A DNA stretch of 64,000 bases from Klebsiella ornithinolytica NBRC 105727 = ATCC 31898 (GTDB lineage: Bacteria > Pseudomonadota > Gammaproteobacteria > Enterobacterales > Enterobacteriaceae), in contig NZ_BCYR01000001.1 in NCBI RefSeq assembly GCF_001598295.1, positions 372,001 through 436,000 of the forward strand, in the 5' to 3' direction. The position numbers were made by a program, and so were the translations under genes. The notes below the pieces were generated by a model. It did no database searches and was not told where the DNA came from. It was given only the letters and a program-made list of their open reading frames with translations. Shown here piece by piece: positions 17,132 to 32,361 of the stretch. Position 1 is the first letter of the stretch, and the number at the start of each line of letters is the position of its first letter.

Positions 17132-18556
17132 ATGCAAGATAGCGCCAACCAGCCCGGATTTTTATTCCACGATTACGAAACCTTCGGTACCCACCCTGCG
17201 CTCGATCGGCCGGCCCAGTTCGCCGCCATTCGCACCGATGCCGAACTGAATATCATCGGTGAGCCGGAGGTTTTCTACTGCAAACTGGCCGACGACTATC
17301 TGCCGCAGCCGCAGGCGGTGATGATAACCGGGATCACCCCGCAGGAAGCGAACGCCAAAGGCGATAATGAAGCCGCCTTTGCCCGCCGGATTCACGATCT
17401 GTTCACGGTGCCGAAAACCTGCATCGTCGGCTATAACAACGTGCGCTTCGATGATGAGGTCAGCCGGAATATTTTCTATCGTAACTTTTACGATCCCTAC
17501 GCCTGGAGCTGGCAGCACGACAACTCTCGCTGGGATCTGCTGGATGTAATGCGCGCCTGTTACGCCCTGCGCCCGGAAGGGATCAACTGGCCGGAGAACG
17601 ACGACGGACTGCCAAGCTTTCGCCTTGAGCATCTGACTGTCGCTAATGATATTGAACACAGCAACGCCCACGACGCGATGGCCGACGTTTACGCCACCAT
17701 CGCCATGGCAAAACTGGTCAAAGCCCGGCAACCGCGTCTGTTTGACTATCTCTATAGTCATCGCAACAAGCGCAAGCTGGCGACGCTGATCGACGTTCCG
17801 CAAATGAAGCCGCTGGTCCATGTTTCCGGCATGTTCGGCGCGGCGCGCGGCAACACCAGCCTGGTGGCACCGCTGGCCTGGCATCCGGATAACCGCAATG
17901 CGGTGATCATGGTCGATCTGGCCGGCGATATGACGCCGCTGCTGGAACTGGATGCCGATACCCTACGCGAGCGTCTGTACACGCCAAAAGCCGATCTGGG
18001 CGAACTGGCGGCGGTACCGATTAAGCTGGTTCATCTCAACAAATGCCCGGTGCTGGCGCAGGATAATACGCTACGCCCGCAGGATGCCGACCGCCTGGGG
18101 ATTAACCGCCAGCGCTGTCTGGATAACCTGCAGCTGTTGCGCAGTCATCCGCAGGTGCGGGAAAAAGCGGTGGCTATTTTCGCTGAAGCGGAGCCGTTTG
18201 TTCCCTCCGACAACGTCGATACTCAGCTCTATAACGGCTTTTTCAGCGATGCCGACCGCGCGGCGATGAAAATTGTGCTGGAAACCGAGCCGCGCAACCT
18301 GCCGGCGCTGGATATTACTTTTGCCGACAAACGGATCGAGCGTCTGCTGTTTAACTACCGCGCCCGCAACTTCCCCGGCAGCCTTGACGAGGCCGAGCAG
18401 CAGCGCTGGTTAGAACATCGTCGCGAGGTGTTTACGCCGGCGTTTTTACAGGCCTATGCCGATGAGTTGCAGATGCTGTATCAACAGCATGAACAGGACA
18501 GTGAAAAGCTCGCACAGCTGAAGGCGCTGTGGCAATACGCGCAGGAGATTGTTTAA
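17132..18556 (+). CDS. sbcB: Exodeoxyribonuclease I
   Basis: 474 residues from the ATG at 17132, about the E. coli ExoI length of 475. It degrades single-stranded DNA 3' to 5' in recombination and mismatch repair. The DEDD exonuclease motifs are visible: FLFHDYETFGTHP at the start, GYNNVRFDDEV near 102 and HSNAHDAMADVYATIAMAKL near 177, followed by the SH3-like and helical C-terminal domains. The frame is open to a GTG at 17102 and an ATG at 17114 with weak ribosome-binding sites, so the start is uncertain by up to ten codons. Confidence 0.95.
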   Translation: MQDSANQPGFLFHDYETFGTHPALDRPAQFAAIRTDAELNIIGEPEVFYCKLADDYLPQPQAVMITGITPQEANAKGDNEAAFARRIHDLFTVPKTCIVGYNNVRFDDEVSRNIFYRNFYDPYAWSWQHDNSRWDLLDVMRACYALRPEGINWPENDDGLPSFRLEHLTVANDIEHSNAHDAMADVYATIAMAKLVKARQPRLFDYLYSHRNKRKLATLIDVPQMKPLVHVSGMFGAARGNTSLVAPLAWHPDNRNAVIMVDLAGDMTPLLELDADTLRERLYTPKADLGELAAVPIKLVHLNKCPVLAQDNTLRPQDADRLGINRQRCLDNLQLLRSHPQVREKAVAIFAEAEPFVPSDNVDTQLYNGFFSDADRAAMKIVLETEPRNLPALDITFADKRIERLLFNYRARNFPGSLDEAEQQRWLEHRREVFTPAFLQAYADELQMLYQQHEQDSEKLAQLKALWQYAQEIV

Positions 18557-18567
18557 TTTGCGGGAGC

Positions 18568-18602
18568 GCCCGGAGGCGGCGCTTGCTGCGCCCTGTCCGG
18601 GC
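18568..18602. repeat. REP/PU-like palindromic repeat unit
   Basis: GCCCGG-A-GGCGGCGC and GCGCCCTGT-CCGGGC form an interrupted GC-rich inverted repeat typical of enterobacterial REP (PU) elements. It lies in the 114-bp space between the convergent sbcB and EF-G-like genes, the usual location for such repeats. Only one unit is present. Confidence 0.5.
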
Positions 18603-18631
18603 GATAAAACCCAATACAGCACGCTCCCGTC

Positions 18632-18662
18632 TCCCGGGTGAGGCAAGAGCCACGACCCGGGA
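18632..18662 (-). terminator. Hairpin downstream of the EF-G paralogue
   Basis: TCCCGGGT (18632-18639) pairs perfectly with ACCCGGGA (18655-18662) around a 15-base loop, 9 bases past the stop of the EF-G-like gene. There is no T-run, so it may instead stabilise the 3' end. Confidence 0.4.
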
Positions 18663-18670
18663 ACGGTGAT

Positions 18671-20773
18671 TTAGCCTTTGGCGCGGCTGGCGATAATCGC
18701 GTCAGCCACGTTGCGCGGGGCTTCCGCGTAGTGATGGAACTCCATACTGTAGGTCGCTCGTCCCTGCGACATCGAGCGCAGCGTAGTGGAATAGCCAAAC
18801 ATTTCAGCCAGCGGAACATCCGCGCGGATAATCTGGCTGCCGAATCGCTCTTCCATCCCCTGCACCATGCCACGACGAGAAGAGAGATCGCCCATAATAT
18901 TCCCGGCATACTCTTCCGGCGTTTCCACCTCCACATGCATCACCGGTTCGAGAATCACCGGATCGGCTCTGCGCGCCCCCTCCTTGAAGCCAAAAATCGC
19001 CGCCATGCGGAAGGCCATTTCCGACGAGTCGACATCATGATACGAACCAAATGTCAGGGTCGCTTTGACATCGACGACCGGATAACCCGCCAGCACGCCG
19101 GTGCCCATCGCTTCACGCAAGCCTTTCTCCACCGAAGGAATGTACTCGCGTGGCACCACGCCGCCTTTCGTTGCGTCTTCAAACACAAAACCGCTCCCCG
19201 GCGCCAGCGGTTCGAGGGTCAGCACAACATGACCATACTGCCCTTTCCCGCCGGACTGACGGACAAATTTACCTTCCACCTCTTTCACCGTTTTACGCAG
19301 TGTTTCGCGGTAGGTGACCTGTGGACGGCCGATATTCGCCTCAACGCCAAACTCACGCTTCATCCGGTCGACGATAATTTCCAGGTGCAGTTCGCCCATC
19401 CCGGAGATAATTGTCTGTCCGGACTCTTCATCCGTATGCAGACGGAAAGAGGGATCCTCAGAGGCCAGCCGCTGTAGGGCAATCCCCATTTTCTCCTGAT
19501 CCGCTTTGGTTTTCGGCTCAATCGCCAGCGAAATCACCGGTTCCGGGAACTCCATCCGTTCCAGGGTAATGATCGCATTCGGATCGCACAGGGTGTCGCC
19601 GGTGGTGACATCTTTCAACCCGACGCAGGCGGCAATATCCCCGGCATGCAGCTCATCCACTTCATGGCGATCGTTGGCATGCATCAGCACAATACGCCCG
19701 ATGCGTTCTTTCTTGCCTTTGACCGGATTATAGACCGCATCGCCTTTTTTCAGGGTGCCGGAATAGACACGAATAAAGGTCAGCTGGCCGACGTACGGGT
19801 CGGTCATCAGTTTAAACGCCAGCGCCGAGAACGGTTCGTCGTCGCCAGGATGGCGTTCCGCCGGCAGCCCTTTCTCATCAACGCCGTCAATCGCCGGCAC
19901 ATCCTGCGGCGAAGGCATCAGTTCGATAACCGCATCCAGCATCCGCTGCACGCCTTTATTTTTAAAGGCGCTGCCGCACAGCACCGGCTGAATTTCGCCG
20001 CCGACGGTACGTTTACGCAGCCCGGCCACAATATCGGCCTCGCTCAACTCGCCGCTCTCGAGATATTTATCCATCAGCTCATCGTTAGCTTCCGCCGCTG
20101 CGGAGACCATTTTTTCTCGCCACTGCCGGGCGGTTGCCAGCAGCTCGTCCGGTACCGGCGCATAGCTGAAAGTCATCCCCTGGGTTGCGTCATCCCATAA
20201 AATGGCGCGCATTTTGATGAGATCCACCACGCCGGTGAAATGCTCCTCGGCACCAACGGGGATTACGATCGGCACGGGATTCGCTTTCAGGCGGTCAATC
20301 ATCATCTGCACGACGCGGAAGAAGTCGGCGCCCGGACGGTCCATTTTATTGACGAAGGCCAGCCGCGGAACGTGATATTTATTCGCCTGTCGCCACACGG
20401 TTTCCGATTGCGGCTGCACGCCGCCGACGGAGTCATAGACCATCACCGCACCATCCAGCACGCGCATCGAGCGCTCTACTTCGATGGTGAAATCCACGTG
20501 GCCCGGGGTATCGATAATATTGATACGATGCGGCTCGAAGCTACGGTCCATGCCGGGCCAGAAGCAGCTCACCGCAGCGGAAGTAATCGTAATTCCGCGC
20601 TCTTGCTCCTGCGCCATCCAGTCAGTGGTTGCCGCGCCATCGTGTACTTCACCCAGTTTGTGGCTCATTCCGGTGTAAAACAGAATGCGCTCGGTGGTGG
20701 TGGTTTTACCGGCATCGATATGCGCGGAGATACCGATGTTGCGATAACGTTCGAGAGGGATGGGTCGGGGCAT
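18671..20773 (-). CDS. Second elongation factor G (EF-G paralogue)
   Basis: 700 residues with all EF-G domains. The G motifs are [12 protein letters not shown] (about 18-29), DTPGH near 89 and NKMD near 143, with the switch I region intact ([11 protein letters not shown]). The domain IV loop region is present ([11 protein letters not shown] near 510) and the C-terminal domain V is intact. EF-G catalyses translocation on the ribosome. This gene is not in a str operon (no rpsL, rpsG or tuf) and differs from E. coli FusA at many sites, so it is an extra copy. A divergent ArsR-type gene starts 240 bp away and may regulate it. Confidence 0.92.
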   Translation of the reverse strand: MPRPIPLERYRNIGISAHIDAGKTTTTERILFYTGMSHKLGEVHDGAATTDWMAQEQERGITITSAAVSCFWPGMDRSFEPHRINIIDTPGHVDFTIEVERSMRVLDGAVMVYDSVGGVQPQSETVWRQANKYHVPRLAFVNKMDRPGADFFRVVQMMIDRLKANPVPIVIPVGAEEHFTGVVDLIKMRAILWDDATQGMTFSYAPVPDELLATARQWREKMVSAAAEANDELMDKYLESGELSEADIVAGLRKRTVGGEIQPVLCGSAFKNKGVQRMLDAVIELMPSPQDVPAIDGVDEKGLPAERHPGDDEPFSALAFKLMTDPYVGQLTFIRVYSGTLKKGDAVYNPVKGKKERIGRIVLMHANDRHEVDELHAGDIAACVGLKDVTTGDTLCDPNAIITLERMEFPEPVISLAIEPKTKADQEKMGIALQRLASEDPSFRLHTDEESGQTIISGMGELHLEIIVDRMKREFGVEANIGRPQVTYRETLRKTVKEVEGKFVRQSGGKGQYGHVVLTLEPLAPGSGFVFEDATKGGVVPREYIPSVEKGLREAMGTGVLAGYPVVDVKATLTFGSYHDVDSSEMAFRMAAIFGFKEGARRADPVILEPVMHVEVETPEEYAGNIMGDLSSRRGMVQGMEERFGSQIIRADVPLAEMFGYSTTLRSMSQGRATYSMEFHHYAEAPRNVADAIIASRAKG

Positions 20774-20848
20774 GATGCGTCCTTAGTCATTTTGACTGTC
20801 AGTAAGCGGCCAAATGGTGCCGCAGAGTGGTTAACTGCCGTCATCATA

Positions 20849-20860
20849 GTACAACTGTAC
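20849..20860. promoter_or_regulatory. Candidate operator in the EF-G/ArsR divergent promoter
   Basis: GTACA-AC-TGTAC is a 5-bp inverted repeat with a two-base centre, within the 240-bp divergent region. A wider ATAGT...ACTAT repeat encloses it (20846-20877). Either could be the ArsR-type regulator's site. Confidence 0.35.
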
Positions 20861-21013
20861 GAGTATATTCGAACTATTTTTGCTATTACTGTCATTGGTG
20901 AAGCGACGGCTTGCACGCGTGGCGTTAGACCCTCAGTTTGGATATATTAGCTGCCAGCCGCCGATACGGGCCGCGACTCCCGGGAGCCGCGCAACCGCCG
21001 ACACAGGATTATT

Positions 21014-21313
21014 ATGATCGCCAATCACCCCGAACGTGAACACATTCGCCTGGAAAATGTTCTTTTTGCCCTTGGTAACCCGATGCGCCTGGAGATCGTT
21101 CGCATCCTGGCCGACGGCAGCGAGCAGAGCTGTAACGCATTGCGTCATGAAGACATCGCCAAGTCGACGATGACCCACCACTGGCGCGTCCTGCGCGATA
21201 GCGGCGTCATCTGGCAGCGCCCTCAGGGGCGGGAGAATATGATTTCCCTGCGCCGGGAGGATCTCGACGCGCGCTTTCCCGGGCTGCTGGATGCGCTTCT
21301 GAAGGTGATGTAG
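21014..21313 (+). CDS. ArsR-family winged-helix regulator
   Basis: 99 residues with the ArsR fold: NVLFALGNPMRLEIVRILADG near residue 15, the recognition region SCNALRHEDIAKSTMTHHWRVLRDSGVI (39-66) and a wing (WQRPQGRENMISLR). The single Cys is the one before NALR, and the metal-binding CxC of ArsR/SmtB is absent, so another signal is likely. It is divergent from the EF-G paralogue, its most probable target besides itself. Confidence 0.87.
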   Translation: MIANHPEREHIRLENVLFALGNPMRLEIVRILADGSEQSCNALRHEDIAKSTMTHHWRVLRDSGVIWQRPQGRENMISLRREDLDARFPGLLDALLKVM

Positions 21314-21371
21314 GAAGGCGTGATTCGGGTTATCAGCCGCAGTCAGGCCGGGAACGGCAGAGGACAAAAAC

Positions 21372-21403
21372 AAAAAAGCCGGAGGTTTCCCTCCGGCTTT
21401 TTT
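21372..21403. terminator. Bidirectional terminator between ArsR gene and plaP
   Basis: AAAAAAGCCGGAG ... CTCCGGCTTTTTT forms a strong stem with an A-run on one side and a T-run on the other, between the two convergent genes. It should terminate both. Confidence 0.92.
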
Positions 21404-21421
21404 AATCACAACGGGCGATGG

Positions 21422-22780
21422 TTACGCTACGTCTTCGTACTGCGGTACCGGGTTGCGGAAGCTTTTGGTCACGCAGGCCAGGTACACCAGACCAATACCG
21501 CCCCAGATCAGGCCCAGAATCATTGAGCTCTCTTCCAGGTTAATCCACAGCGCACCCACGGTCAGGGCGCCGCACACCGGCAGGATCAGGTAGTTAAAGT
21601 GATCTTTCAGCGTCTTGTTACGCTTTTCACGGATCCAGAACTGGGAGATGACCGACAGGTTAACGAAGGTAAATGCCACCAGCGCACCAAAGTTAATCAG
21701 CGCCGTCGCCGTCACCAGGTCGAATTTAATCGCCAGCAGAGCAATCGCGCCAACCAGCAGCACGTTCCACGCCGGAGTACGCCATTTCGGATGTACGTAG
21801 CCGAAGAAACGGGTCGGGAACACGCCATCGCGGCCCATGACGTACATCAGACGAGAAACGCCTGCATGTGCGGCCATGCCGGAAGCCAGCACGGTCACGC
21901 TGGAGAAGATCAGCACGCCCCACTGGAAGGTTTTACCCGCGACGTACAGCATAATTTCAGGCTGCGATGCGTCCGGATCTTTAAAGCGCGAGATATCCGG
22001 GAAATAGAGCTGCAGGAAGTAAGAGGCACCGATGAAAATCAGGCCGCCAATCAACGCAGTCAGGAAAATAGCCTTCGGAATCACGCGCTCAGCGTCTTTG
22101 GTCTCTTCAGACAGCGAAGAGATGCCATCGAAGCCCAGGAACGAGAAGCACAGAATGGTCGCACCGGTAATCATCGGCACCACGTGCGCCCCTTCAGACC
22201 AGAACGGACGGGTGCTGGTCAGTGTGCCTGCGCCTTCGCCGTGCATCACGCCGTAGATAATCAGGCCAACAATCACCGCCACGATCCCCATCTGCAGGAT
22301 AACGATCAGGGTGTTGAAGTTTGCTACGGTCTTGATGCTGCGCAGGTTAGAGATGGTCATAAAGGCCACCAGCGCGACAACGAAGATCCACGAAGGAATA
22401 GAAGGCACCAGCGCTTCAAAGTAAATTTTGGCCAGCAGAATGTTGATCATCGGCATGAACAGATAGTCCAGCAGCGATGACCAGCCCACCATAAAGCCCA
22501 CGGCCGGGCTGATGGATTTCTGAGCGTAGGTGTAAGCGGAACCCGCTGACGGGAAACGACGAACCAGTTTACCGTAGCTGAGTGCCGTAAAGAGAATGGC
22601 GATCAACGCGAAGGCGTAAGCCGTCGCGACGTGACCGTCGGTCAAACCAGAGACGATACCAAACGTATCGAACAGCGTCATCGGCTGCATATAGGCCAGG
22701 CCCATCATTACAACCGGAATCAACGTAAGCGTTTTACGTAATTCCACGCGAGAGGTTTTTGGAGTAGCGTTATGCGACAT
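21422..22780 (-). CDS. plaP: Putrescine importer PlaP (YeeF)
   Basis: 452 residues closely matching E. coli PlaP, an APC-superfamily low-affinity putrescine:H+ symporter of the inner membrane linked to surface motility. About 12 membrane helices are visible; the substrate-site helix regions [13 protein letters not shown] (near residue 75) and [24 protein letters not shown] (near 220) are conserved. The conserved C terminus [12 protein letters not shown] is complete. It precedes yeeY as in E. coli. Confidence 0.95.
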   Translation of the reverse strand: MSHNATPKTSRVELRKTLTLIPVVMMGLAYMQPMTLFDTFGIVSGLTDGHVATAYAFALIAILFTALSYGKLVRRFPSAGSAYTYAQKSISPAVGFMVGWSSLLDYLFMPMINILLAKIYFEALVPSIPSWIFVVALVAFMTISNLRSIKTVANFNTLIVILQMGIVAVIVGLIIYGVMHGEGAGTLTSTRPFWSEGAHVVPMITGATILCFSFLGFDGISSLSEETKDAERVIPKAIFLTALIGGLIFIGASYFLQLYFPDISRFKDPDASQPEIMLYVAGKTFQWGVLIFSSVTVLASGMAAHAGVSRLMYVMGRDGVFPTRFFGYVHPKWRTPAWNVLLVGAIALLAIKFDLVTATALINFGALVAFTFVNLSVISQFWIREKRNKTLKDHFNYLILPVCGALTVGALWINLEESSMILGLIWGGIGLVYLACVTKSFRNPVPQYEDVA

Positions 22781-22930
22781 GGTGGTTATCCCCTTTTACG
22801 GCGAAGGCCAGCGCGTAAGCAAAAAATTGCCCCATTTTAGTGTATTCCTCAGCGACAACGACTGTCGGTTTTTAGTAAATATCTATCCGGTACGAAGCCC
22901 GGCCTCTTGGTATTGAATGATGTGTCTTTA

Positions 22931-22967
22931 AAGCAAAAAAATAACCGACACTTTAAAAAAGCGTCGG
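22931..22967 (-). terminator. Terminator of yeeY
   Basis: CCGAC (22945-22949) and GTCGG (22963-22967) flank an AT-rich loop; on the minus strand a run of seven T follows. It lies 105 bp past the yeeY stop and upstream of plaP; the remaining bases between 22781 and 23071 carry the plaP leader and promoter without other recognisable features. Confidence 0.55.
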
Positions 22968-23071
22968 CTAGTTTCTATTTTTTCAGGCCGCGTATTTTGC
23001 AACACTTACTGGCCAAATGACAAGATGTTGAAGCGGCAAATCGTCGCCACAATTACTTAACAGATTAATAT

Positions 23072-23962
23072 TTATACAATTTTAATATCATAGATCGTAT
23101 GGATAGCATTATTTGCTAAAATCTCGCTGCGCCACCATGCGCAAGAGAGTCCGGCGGCGTCTTCATTCCAGCCAAGCCATGCGCGATGCGCGGGTAAATG
23201 AGAGGCCACCTCTTTCTCTATCAGCTCACCGCTTTCCAGCTGATCCTGCACCAGATACCTGGGCACATACCCCCATCCGAGCCCCGCGCTAATCAACATC
23301 AGCTGGCCGGCAAAATCGTACGTCACGAGGCTTTCCTGATCGTCAACCGGCGGCCATTCTCCCCCGCTGACGATAGCCCGATAGTGTTTCATCGCCCGCC
23401 AGCTTAACGGCGCATCCATTTTTGCCAGCGGGTGCTGCGGCGCGATAACAAAGATGTGCGCCAGCTCGCCCAGCGGGCTAAAACCATAGCCGACGAGCGC
23501 CGGCGGGTCGCTTAAGACCCCTACGACGATATCAGCCCGCCCTTCCACCAGCGCACTCCAGCCACTGGCCGGCGTATCGCGGACAAAACGCAGTCGGGCA
23601 GCGGTATGCTGCTGATAGAAGCGGCTCACCAGAGGCGCCAGTAAAAAGAAGGGAAAGGTGTTATCCACCGCCAGCACCAGCGCATTTTCCCAGCCCTGAT
23701 GCAGTTTAATCGCCTGTTTTTCCAGCTCGCGGACGGTATGCAGAACTTCGCGCCCCTTTTCCAGCAGCATCTGTCCGGTGGGGGTAAAGCGCGCCCGATG
23801 GCCGCTGCGGTCAAGCAGCTGTATATTGAGATCTCTTTCCAGTTTATGAATGGTATAGCTCAGCGCAGAAGGCGTTTTGTACAGCTTTGCCGACGCAGCG
23901 GCAAAGCTCCCCTCTTTTTCCAGCGCATCCAGAATGACGAGGACATCCAGCAGTGGTTTCAT
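23072..23962 (-). CDS. yeeY: LysR-type regulator YeeY
   Basis: 296 residues whose N terminus is almost identical to E. coli YeeY: MKPLLDVLVILDALEKEGSF, then AAASAKLYKTPSALSYTIHKLE (19-40) as the DNA-binding helix-turn-helix. The effector domain diverges more and is about 20 residues shorter, mainly in an internal loop and at the end. It lies between yeeZ and plaP; regulation of plaP is plausible but unproven. Confidence 0.9.
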   Translation of the reverse strand: MKPLLDVLVILDALEKEGSFAAASAKLYKTPSALSYTIHKLERDLNIQLLDRSGHRARFTPTGQMLLEKGREVLHTVRELEKQAIKLHQGWENALVLAVDNTFPFFLLAPLVSRFYQQHTAARLRFVRDTPASGWSALVEGRADIVVGVLSDPPALVGYGFSPLGELAHIFVIAPQHPLAKMDAPLSWRAMKHYRAIVSGGEWPPVDDQESLVTYDFAGQLMLISAGLGWGYVPRYLVQDQLESGELIEKEVASHLPAHRAWLGWNEDAAGLSCAWWRSEILANNAIHTIYDIKIV

Positions 23963-23999
23963 CGCCGCCCCCTTAGGTTCGCGATTCCCCGCTGGCGGA

Positions 24000-24824
24000 T
24001 TACTCCATCGGCATCACCAGCGGATCGGGGTACTGATAGTCAAACCCCAGTTCATAGCAGATACGGTTACCATCAATAATTTTTCCGCTGCCGCCATTTG
24101 GGCTATCGGCAAACACCGGGGCCGGTAAGCCAAGTTCACGGGCCATTTGCGGATAGAACACGCCGCGCGCCGGATGTTTGGGCGCACATATATTATAGAT
24201 GTGTCCGCCCTTCGGAGCCTGCAGCAGCAGCTCGATTGCTGAAATGACATCCTGCAGGTGTACCAGGTTCACGCCGTGCTGACCGTCCGGCGCGGACTTC
24301 CCGGCAAAGAAACGCCCGGGATGACGAGAGGGCCCTACCAGTCCGGCCAGACGCAAAATATCCACCGAGGTGCCCGGAAGGTTGTGCAGCCAGTCCTCCA
24401 GCTCCTTCAACACCCTGCCGCTGGCGGTTTGCGGATCGCGCGGCGAATTTTCTTTTAACGTCCCGCTGGCATTGCCGTATACGGAAGTGGAACTGGTGAA
24501 GACGATCCGCGGGATATGGTAGGCCAGCGCCGTATCGACAAGCTCCTGTACCGCCTGCAGATAAAAATCCTCCCCGGGCCCGCTGCGGCGAGCCGGCAGC
24601 GTAATCACCAGCGCATCCACGTTCATCAATGCATCCAGATCTTCGGCATCGCAGACCAGCTGCGGCTCCAGGCGTAACGGAAAGCTGTCGATACCGCACA
24701 TCCTCGCCGCCTCCACGCCGTCCTGGGTGGTTTTGCTGCCGGTAACCTGCCATCCCCGCGCGCTCAATGACAAAGCGAGCGGCATGCCCAGCCATCCTAA
24801 ACCGACAATTGCGACCTTTTTCAT
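24000..24824 (-). CDS. yeeZ: YeeZ, SDR-like NAD(P)-dependent epimerase family protein
   Basis: 274 residues from the ATG at 24824, the same length as E. coli YeeZ. The Rossmann start is VAIVGLGWLGMPLALSLSAR, with the SDR-like FTSSTSVYG near residue 116 and GLVGPSRHPGRFFAGK near 172. It resembles nucleoside-diphosphate-sugar epimerases, but the substrate is unknown. An AGG box precedes the ATG; the longer frame to 24887 is not conserved. It reads away from the his operon. Confidence 0.92.
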   Translation of the reverse strand: MKKVAIVGLGWLGMPLALSLSARGWQVTGSKTTQDGVEAARMCGIDSFPLRLEPQLVCDAEDLDALMNVDALVITLPARRSGPGEDFYLQAVQELVDTALAYHIPRIVFTSSTSVYGNASGTLKENSPRDPQTASGRVLKELEDWLHNLPGTSVDILRLAGLVGPSRHPGRFFAGKSAPDGQHGVNLVHLQDVISAIELLLQAPKGGHIYNICAPKHPARGVFYPQMARELGLPAPVFADSPNGGSGKIIDGNRICYELGFDYQYPDPLVMPME

Positions 24825-24931
24825 ACCTGGCTCCTGACTCTTTCGCTGTGCTGACTTAAGGCTACGCCAGCCAGCGGCAACTGACAATTTCTTCAGTGAA
24901 GATGAAATGAATTAATGATGGCAAAAAGCCC

Positions 24932-24961
24932 TTGCTTTCTGCGCTTGAAGTGGTTTAGGTT
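24932..24961 (+). promoter_or_regulatory. his operon promoter
   Basis: TTGCTT (24932-24937), an 18-base spacer and TAGGTT (24956-24961) match the arrangement of the enterobacterial primary his promoter. Transcription would start about 30 bases before the leader ATG at 25001. Confidence 0.7.
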
Positions 24962-25000
24962 AAAAGGCATCAAATGCATAGTCATTCAAAGAGAATTTTA

Positions 25001-25050
25001 TGAACAGCGTTCAATTTAAACACCATCATCATCACCATCATCCTGACTAG
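25001..25050 (+). pseudogene. hisL: his operon leader peptide, frame broken by one base as read
   Basis: The start reads ATG AAC AGC GTT CAA TTT and then AAC ACC, whereas the enterobacterial hisL reads AAA before seven His codons, Pro, Asp and stop. Here the A-run has two rather than three A before CAC, so the seven His codons (25021-25041) and TAG (25048-25050) are in another frame than the ATG, and an in-frame TAA directly precedes the His run. From the ATG the frame would instead run Asn-Thr-Ile-rich to a TGA at 25100-25102. This is either a real leader mutation or a one-base sequencing error in a homopolymer. Confidence 0.7.
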
Positions 25051-25068
25051 TCTTTCAGGCGATGTGTG

Positions 25069-25148
25069 CTGGAAGACGTTTAGATCTTCCAGAGGTGCAT
25101 GAGCGCGAATAGAGCCCCCGGAAGATTTACTTCCGGGGGCTTTTTTTT
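25069..25148 (+). terminator. his attenuator
   Basis: CTGGAAGA (25069-25076) can pair with TCTTCCAG (25085-25092). The terminator stem is GCCCCCGGAAG (25114-25124) with CTTCCGGGGGC (25130-25140), followed by eight T. Shared CGGAAG/CTTCC segments allow the alternative antiterminator pairing. This is the standard his attenuation architecture upstream of hisG. Confidence 0.9.
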
Positions 25149-25194
25149 GAACCAAATTCGGACAGATTCAGACAGGAATTAAGAGGAAACAAGA

Positions 25195-26094
25195 ATGTTA
25201 GACAACAGCCGTTTACGCATAGCTATTCAAAAATCAGGCCGCCTGAGTGAAGATTCACGCGAATTACTGAGCCGTTGTGGCATTAAAGTGAATTTGCACA
25301 CCCAGCGTCTGATTGCGCTGGCGGAAAATATGCCGATCGACATTCTGCGTGTCCGCGATGACGATATCCCGGGCCTGATTATGGACGGCGTGGTGGATCT
25401 GGGCATCATTGGCGAGAACGTGCTGGAAGAAGAGCTGCTGAGCCGTCGCGCTCAGGGTGAAGACCCGCGCTATTTCACTCTGCGTCGTCTTGATTTTGGC
25501 GGCTGCCGCCTGTCGCTGGCCACTCCGGCGGATGAACGCTGGGACGGCCCGGCGTCGCTGGACGGCAAACGTATTGCCACCTCCTACCCGCACCTGCTGA
25601 AGCGCTACCTCGATCAGAAAGGCATCTCCTTTAAATCCTGTCTGCTGAACGGTTCCGTTGAAGTCGCCCCGCGCGCTGGCCTGGCCGACGCCATTTGCGA
25701 CCTGGTCTCCACCGGCGCCACCCTGGAGGCCAACGGTCTGCGCGAAGTAGAAGTGATGTTCCGCTCTAAAGCCTGCCTGATTCAGCGCGATGGCGAAATG
25801 GCCGATGCCAAACAGCAGCTAATCGACCGCCTGCTGACCCGTATTCAGGGGGTGATTCAGGCGCGCGAATCCAAATACATCATGATGCACGCCCCGACCG
25901 AACGTCTGGAGGAAGTGGTGGCCCTGCTGCCTGGCGCTGAGCGCCCGACCATTCTGCCGCTGGCAGGTGACAAACAGCGCGTTGCCATGCACATGGTCAG
26001 CAGCGAAACCCTGTTCTGGGAAACCATGGAAAAACTGAAAGCGCTGGGTGCCAGCTCCATTCTGGTACTGCCCATCGAGAAAATGATGGAGTAA
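25195..26094 (+). CDS. hisG: ATP phosphoribosyltransferase
   Basis: 299 residues, the long-form HisG that needs no HisZ. It joins ATP and PRPP in the first, His-inhibited step of histidine synthesis. [20 protein letters not shown] opens the protein, the PRPP-loop region [14 protein letters not shown] lies near residue 171 and the C-terminal ACT-like regulatory domain spans about 225-299. An AGAGGAA box precedes the ATG. It is the first structural gene after the attenuator. Confidence 0.97.
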   Translation: MLDNSRLRIAIQKSGRLSEDSRELLSRCGIKVNLHTQRLIALAENMPIDILRVRDDDIPGLIMDGVVDLGIIGENVLEEELLSRRAQGEDPRYFTLRRLDFGGCRLSLATPADERWDGPASLDGKRIATSYPHLLKRYLDQKGISFKSCLLNGSVEVAPRAGLADAICDLVSTGATLEANGLREVEVMFRSKACLIQRDGEMADAKQQLIDRLLTRIQGVIQARESKYIMMHAPTERLEEVVALLPGAERPTILPLAGDKQRVAMHMVSSETLFWETMEKLKALGASSILVLPIEKMME

Positions 26095-26150
26095 TCCACG
26101 GGGAACAGGCCCGACGGGTCTGTCTCAGAGATTAGACAGGGGAAACGACC

Positions 26151-31655
<5,505 letters not shown>

Positions 31656-31662
<7 letters not shown>

Positions 31663-32255
31663 CTGAACAGCTGGACTGGGAAAAAACCGACGGCATGATG
31701 CCGGCCATCGTACAGCACGCCATCTCCGGCGAAGTCCTGATGCTGGGCTATATGAATCAGGATGCGCTGGCGAAGACCGAAGAGAGCGGTAAAGTGACCT
31801 TTTATTCGCGGACCAAACAGCGTCTGTGGACCAAAGGGGAAACCTCCGGCAACTTTCTCAACGTGGTGAGCATTACGCCGGATTGCGACAACGATACCCT
31901 GCTGGTGCTGGTTAACCCAATCGGTCCGACCTGCCATAAAGGCACATCAAGCTGCTTCGGTGACGCCGGCCACCAGTGGCTGTTCCTGTATCAGCTGGAG
32001 CAACTGCTGGCCGAGCGTAAGCATGCGGATCCGCAAAGCTCATATACCGCGAAGCTGTACGCCAGCGGTACCAAGCGTATTGCGCAAAAGGTCGGGGAAG
32101 AAGGCGTGGAAACCGCGCTGGCCGCGACGGTGCATGACCAGTTCGAACTGAAGAACGAAGCGTCGGATCTGATGTATCACCTGCTGGTACTGCTGCAGGA
32201 TCAGGGGCTGGATTTGACGGCAGTGGTCGAGAACCTGCGTAGCAGGCATAAATAA
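31656..32255 (+). CDS. hisI: Bifunctional phosphoribosyl-AMP cyclohydrolase / phosphoribosyl-ATP pyrophosphatase
   Basis: 199 residues, four fewer than in E. coli because of a shorter N terminus. The HisI cyclohydrolase part has [16 protein letters not shown] (near 50), DCDNDTLLV and the zinc-binding [10 protein letters not shown]. The HisE pyrophosphohydrolase part has [13 protein letters not shown] near 145. It carries out the second and third steps and ends the his operon. Confidence 0.97.
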
Positions 32256-32264
32256 ATCGATGAA

Positions 32265-32289
32265 GGGAGGGGATTCCCCCTCCCCTTTT
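32265..32289 (+). terminator. Terminator of the his operon
   Basis: GGGAGGGG (32265-32272) pairs with CCCCTCCC (32277-32284) around ATTC, followed by CTTTT. It is 10 bp past the hisI stop and separates the his operon from the O-antigen locus. Confidence 0.9.
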
Positions 32290-32361
32290 AAGCGTCGCAA
32301 CGCTACTCCGACGACAGCGCACTAATCAGTCAACTACCGTTCAATAAAATCCAAACCATAA

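Noticed and set aside
21599-22480. 293-codon plus-strand open frame opposite plaP
   Set aside because: Antisense to a clear transporter; the translation is rich in His, Arg and Gln and looks like a mirror of membrane helices.
25001-25102. A new 33-residue Ile-rich leader protein at the his leader
   Set aside because: The frame arises only because of the one-base shift; the surrounding bases match the ordinary hisL leader, so it is treated as a broken hisL.
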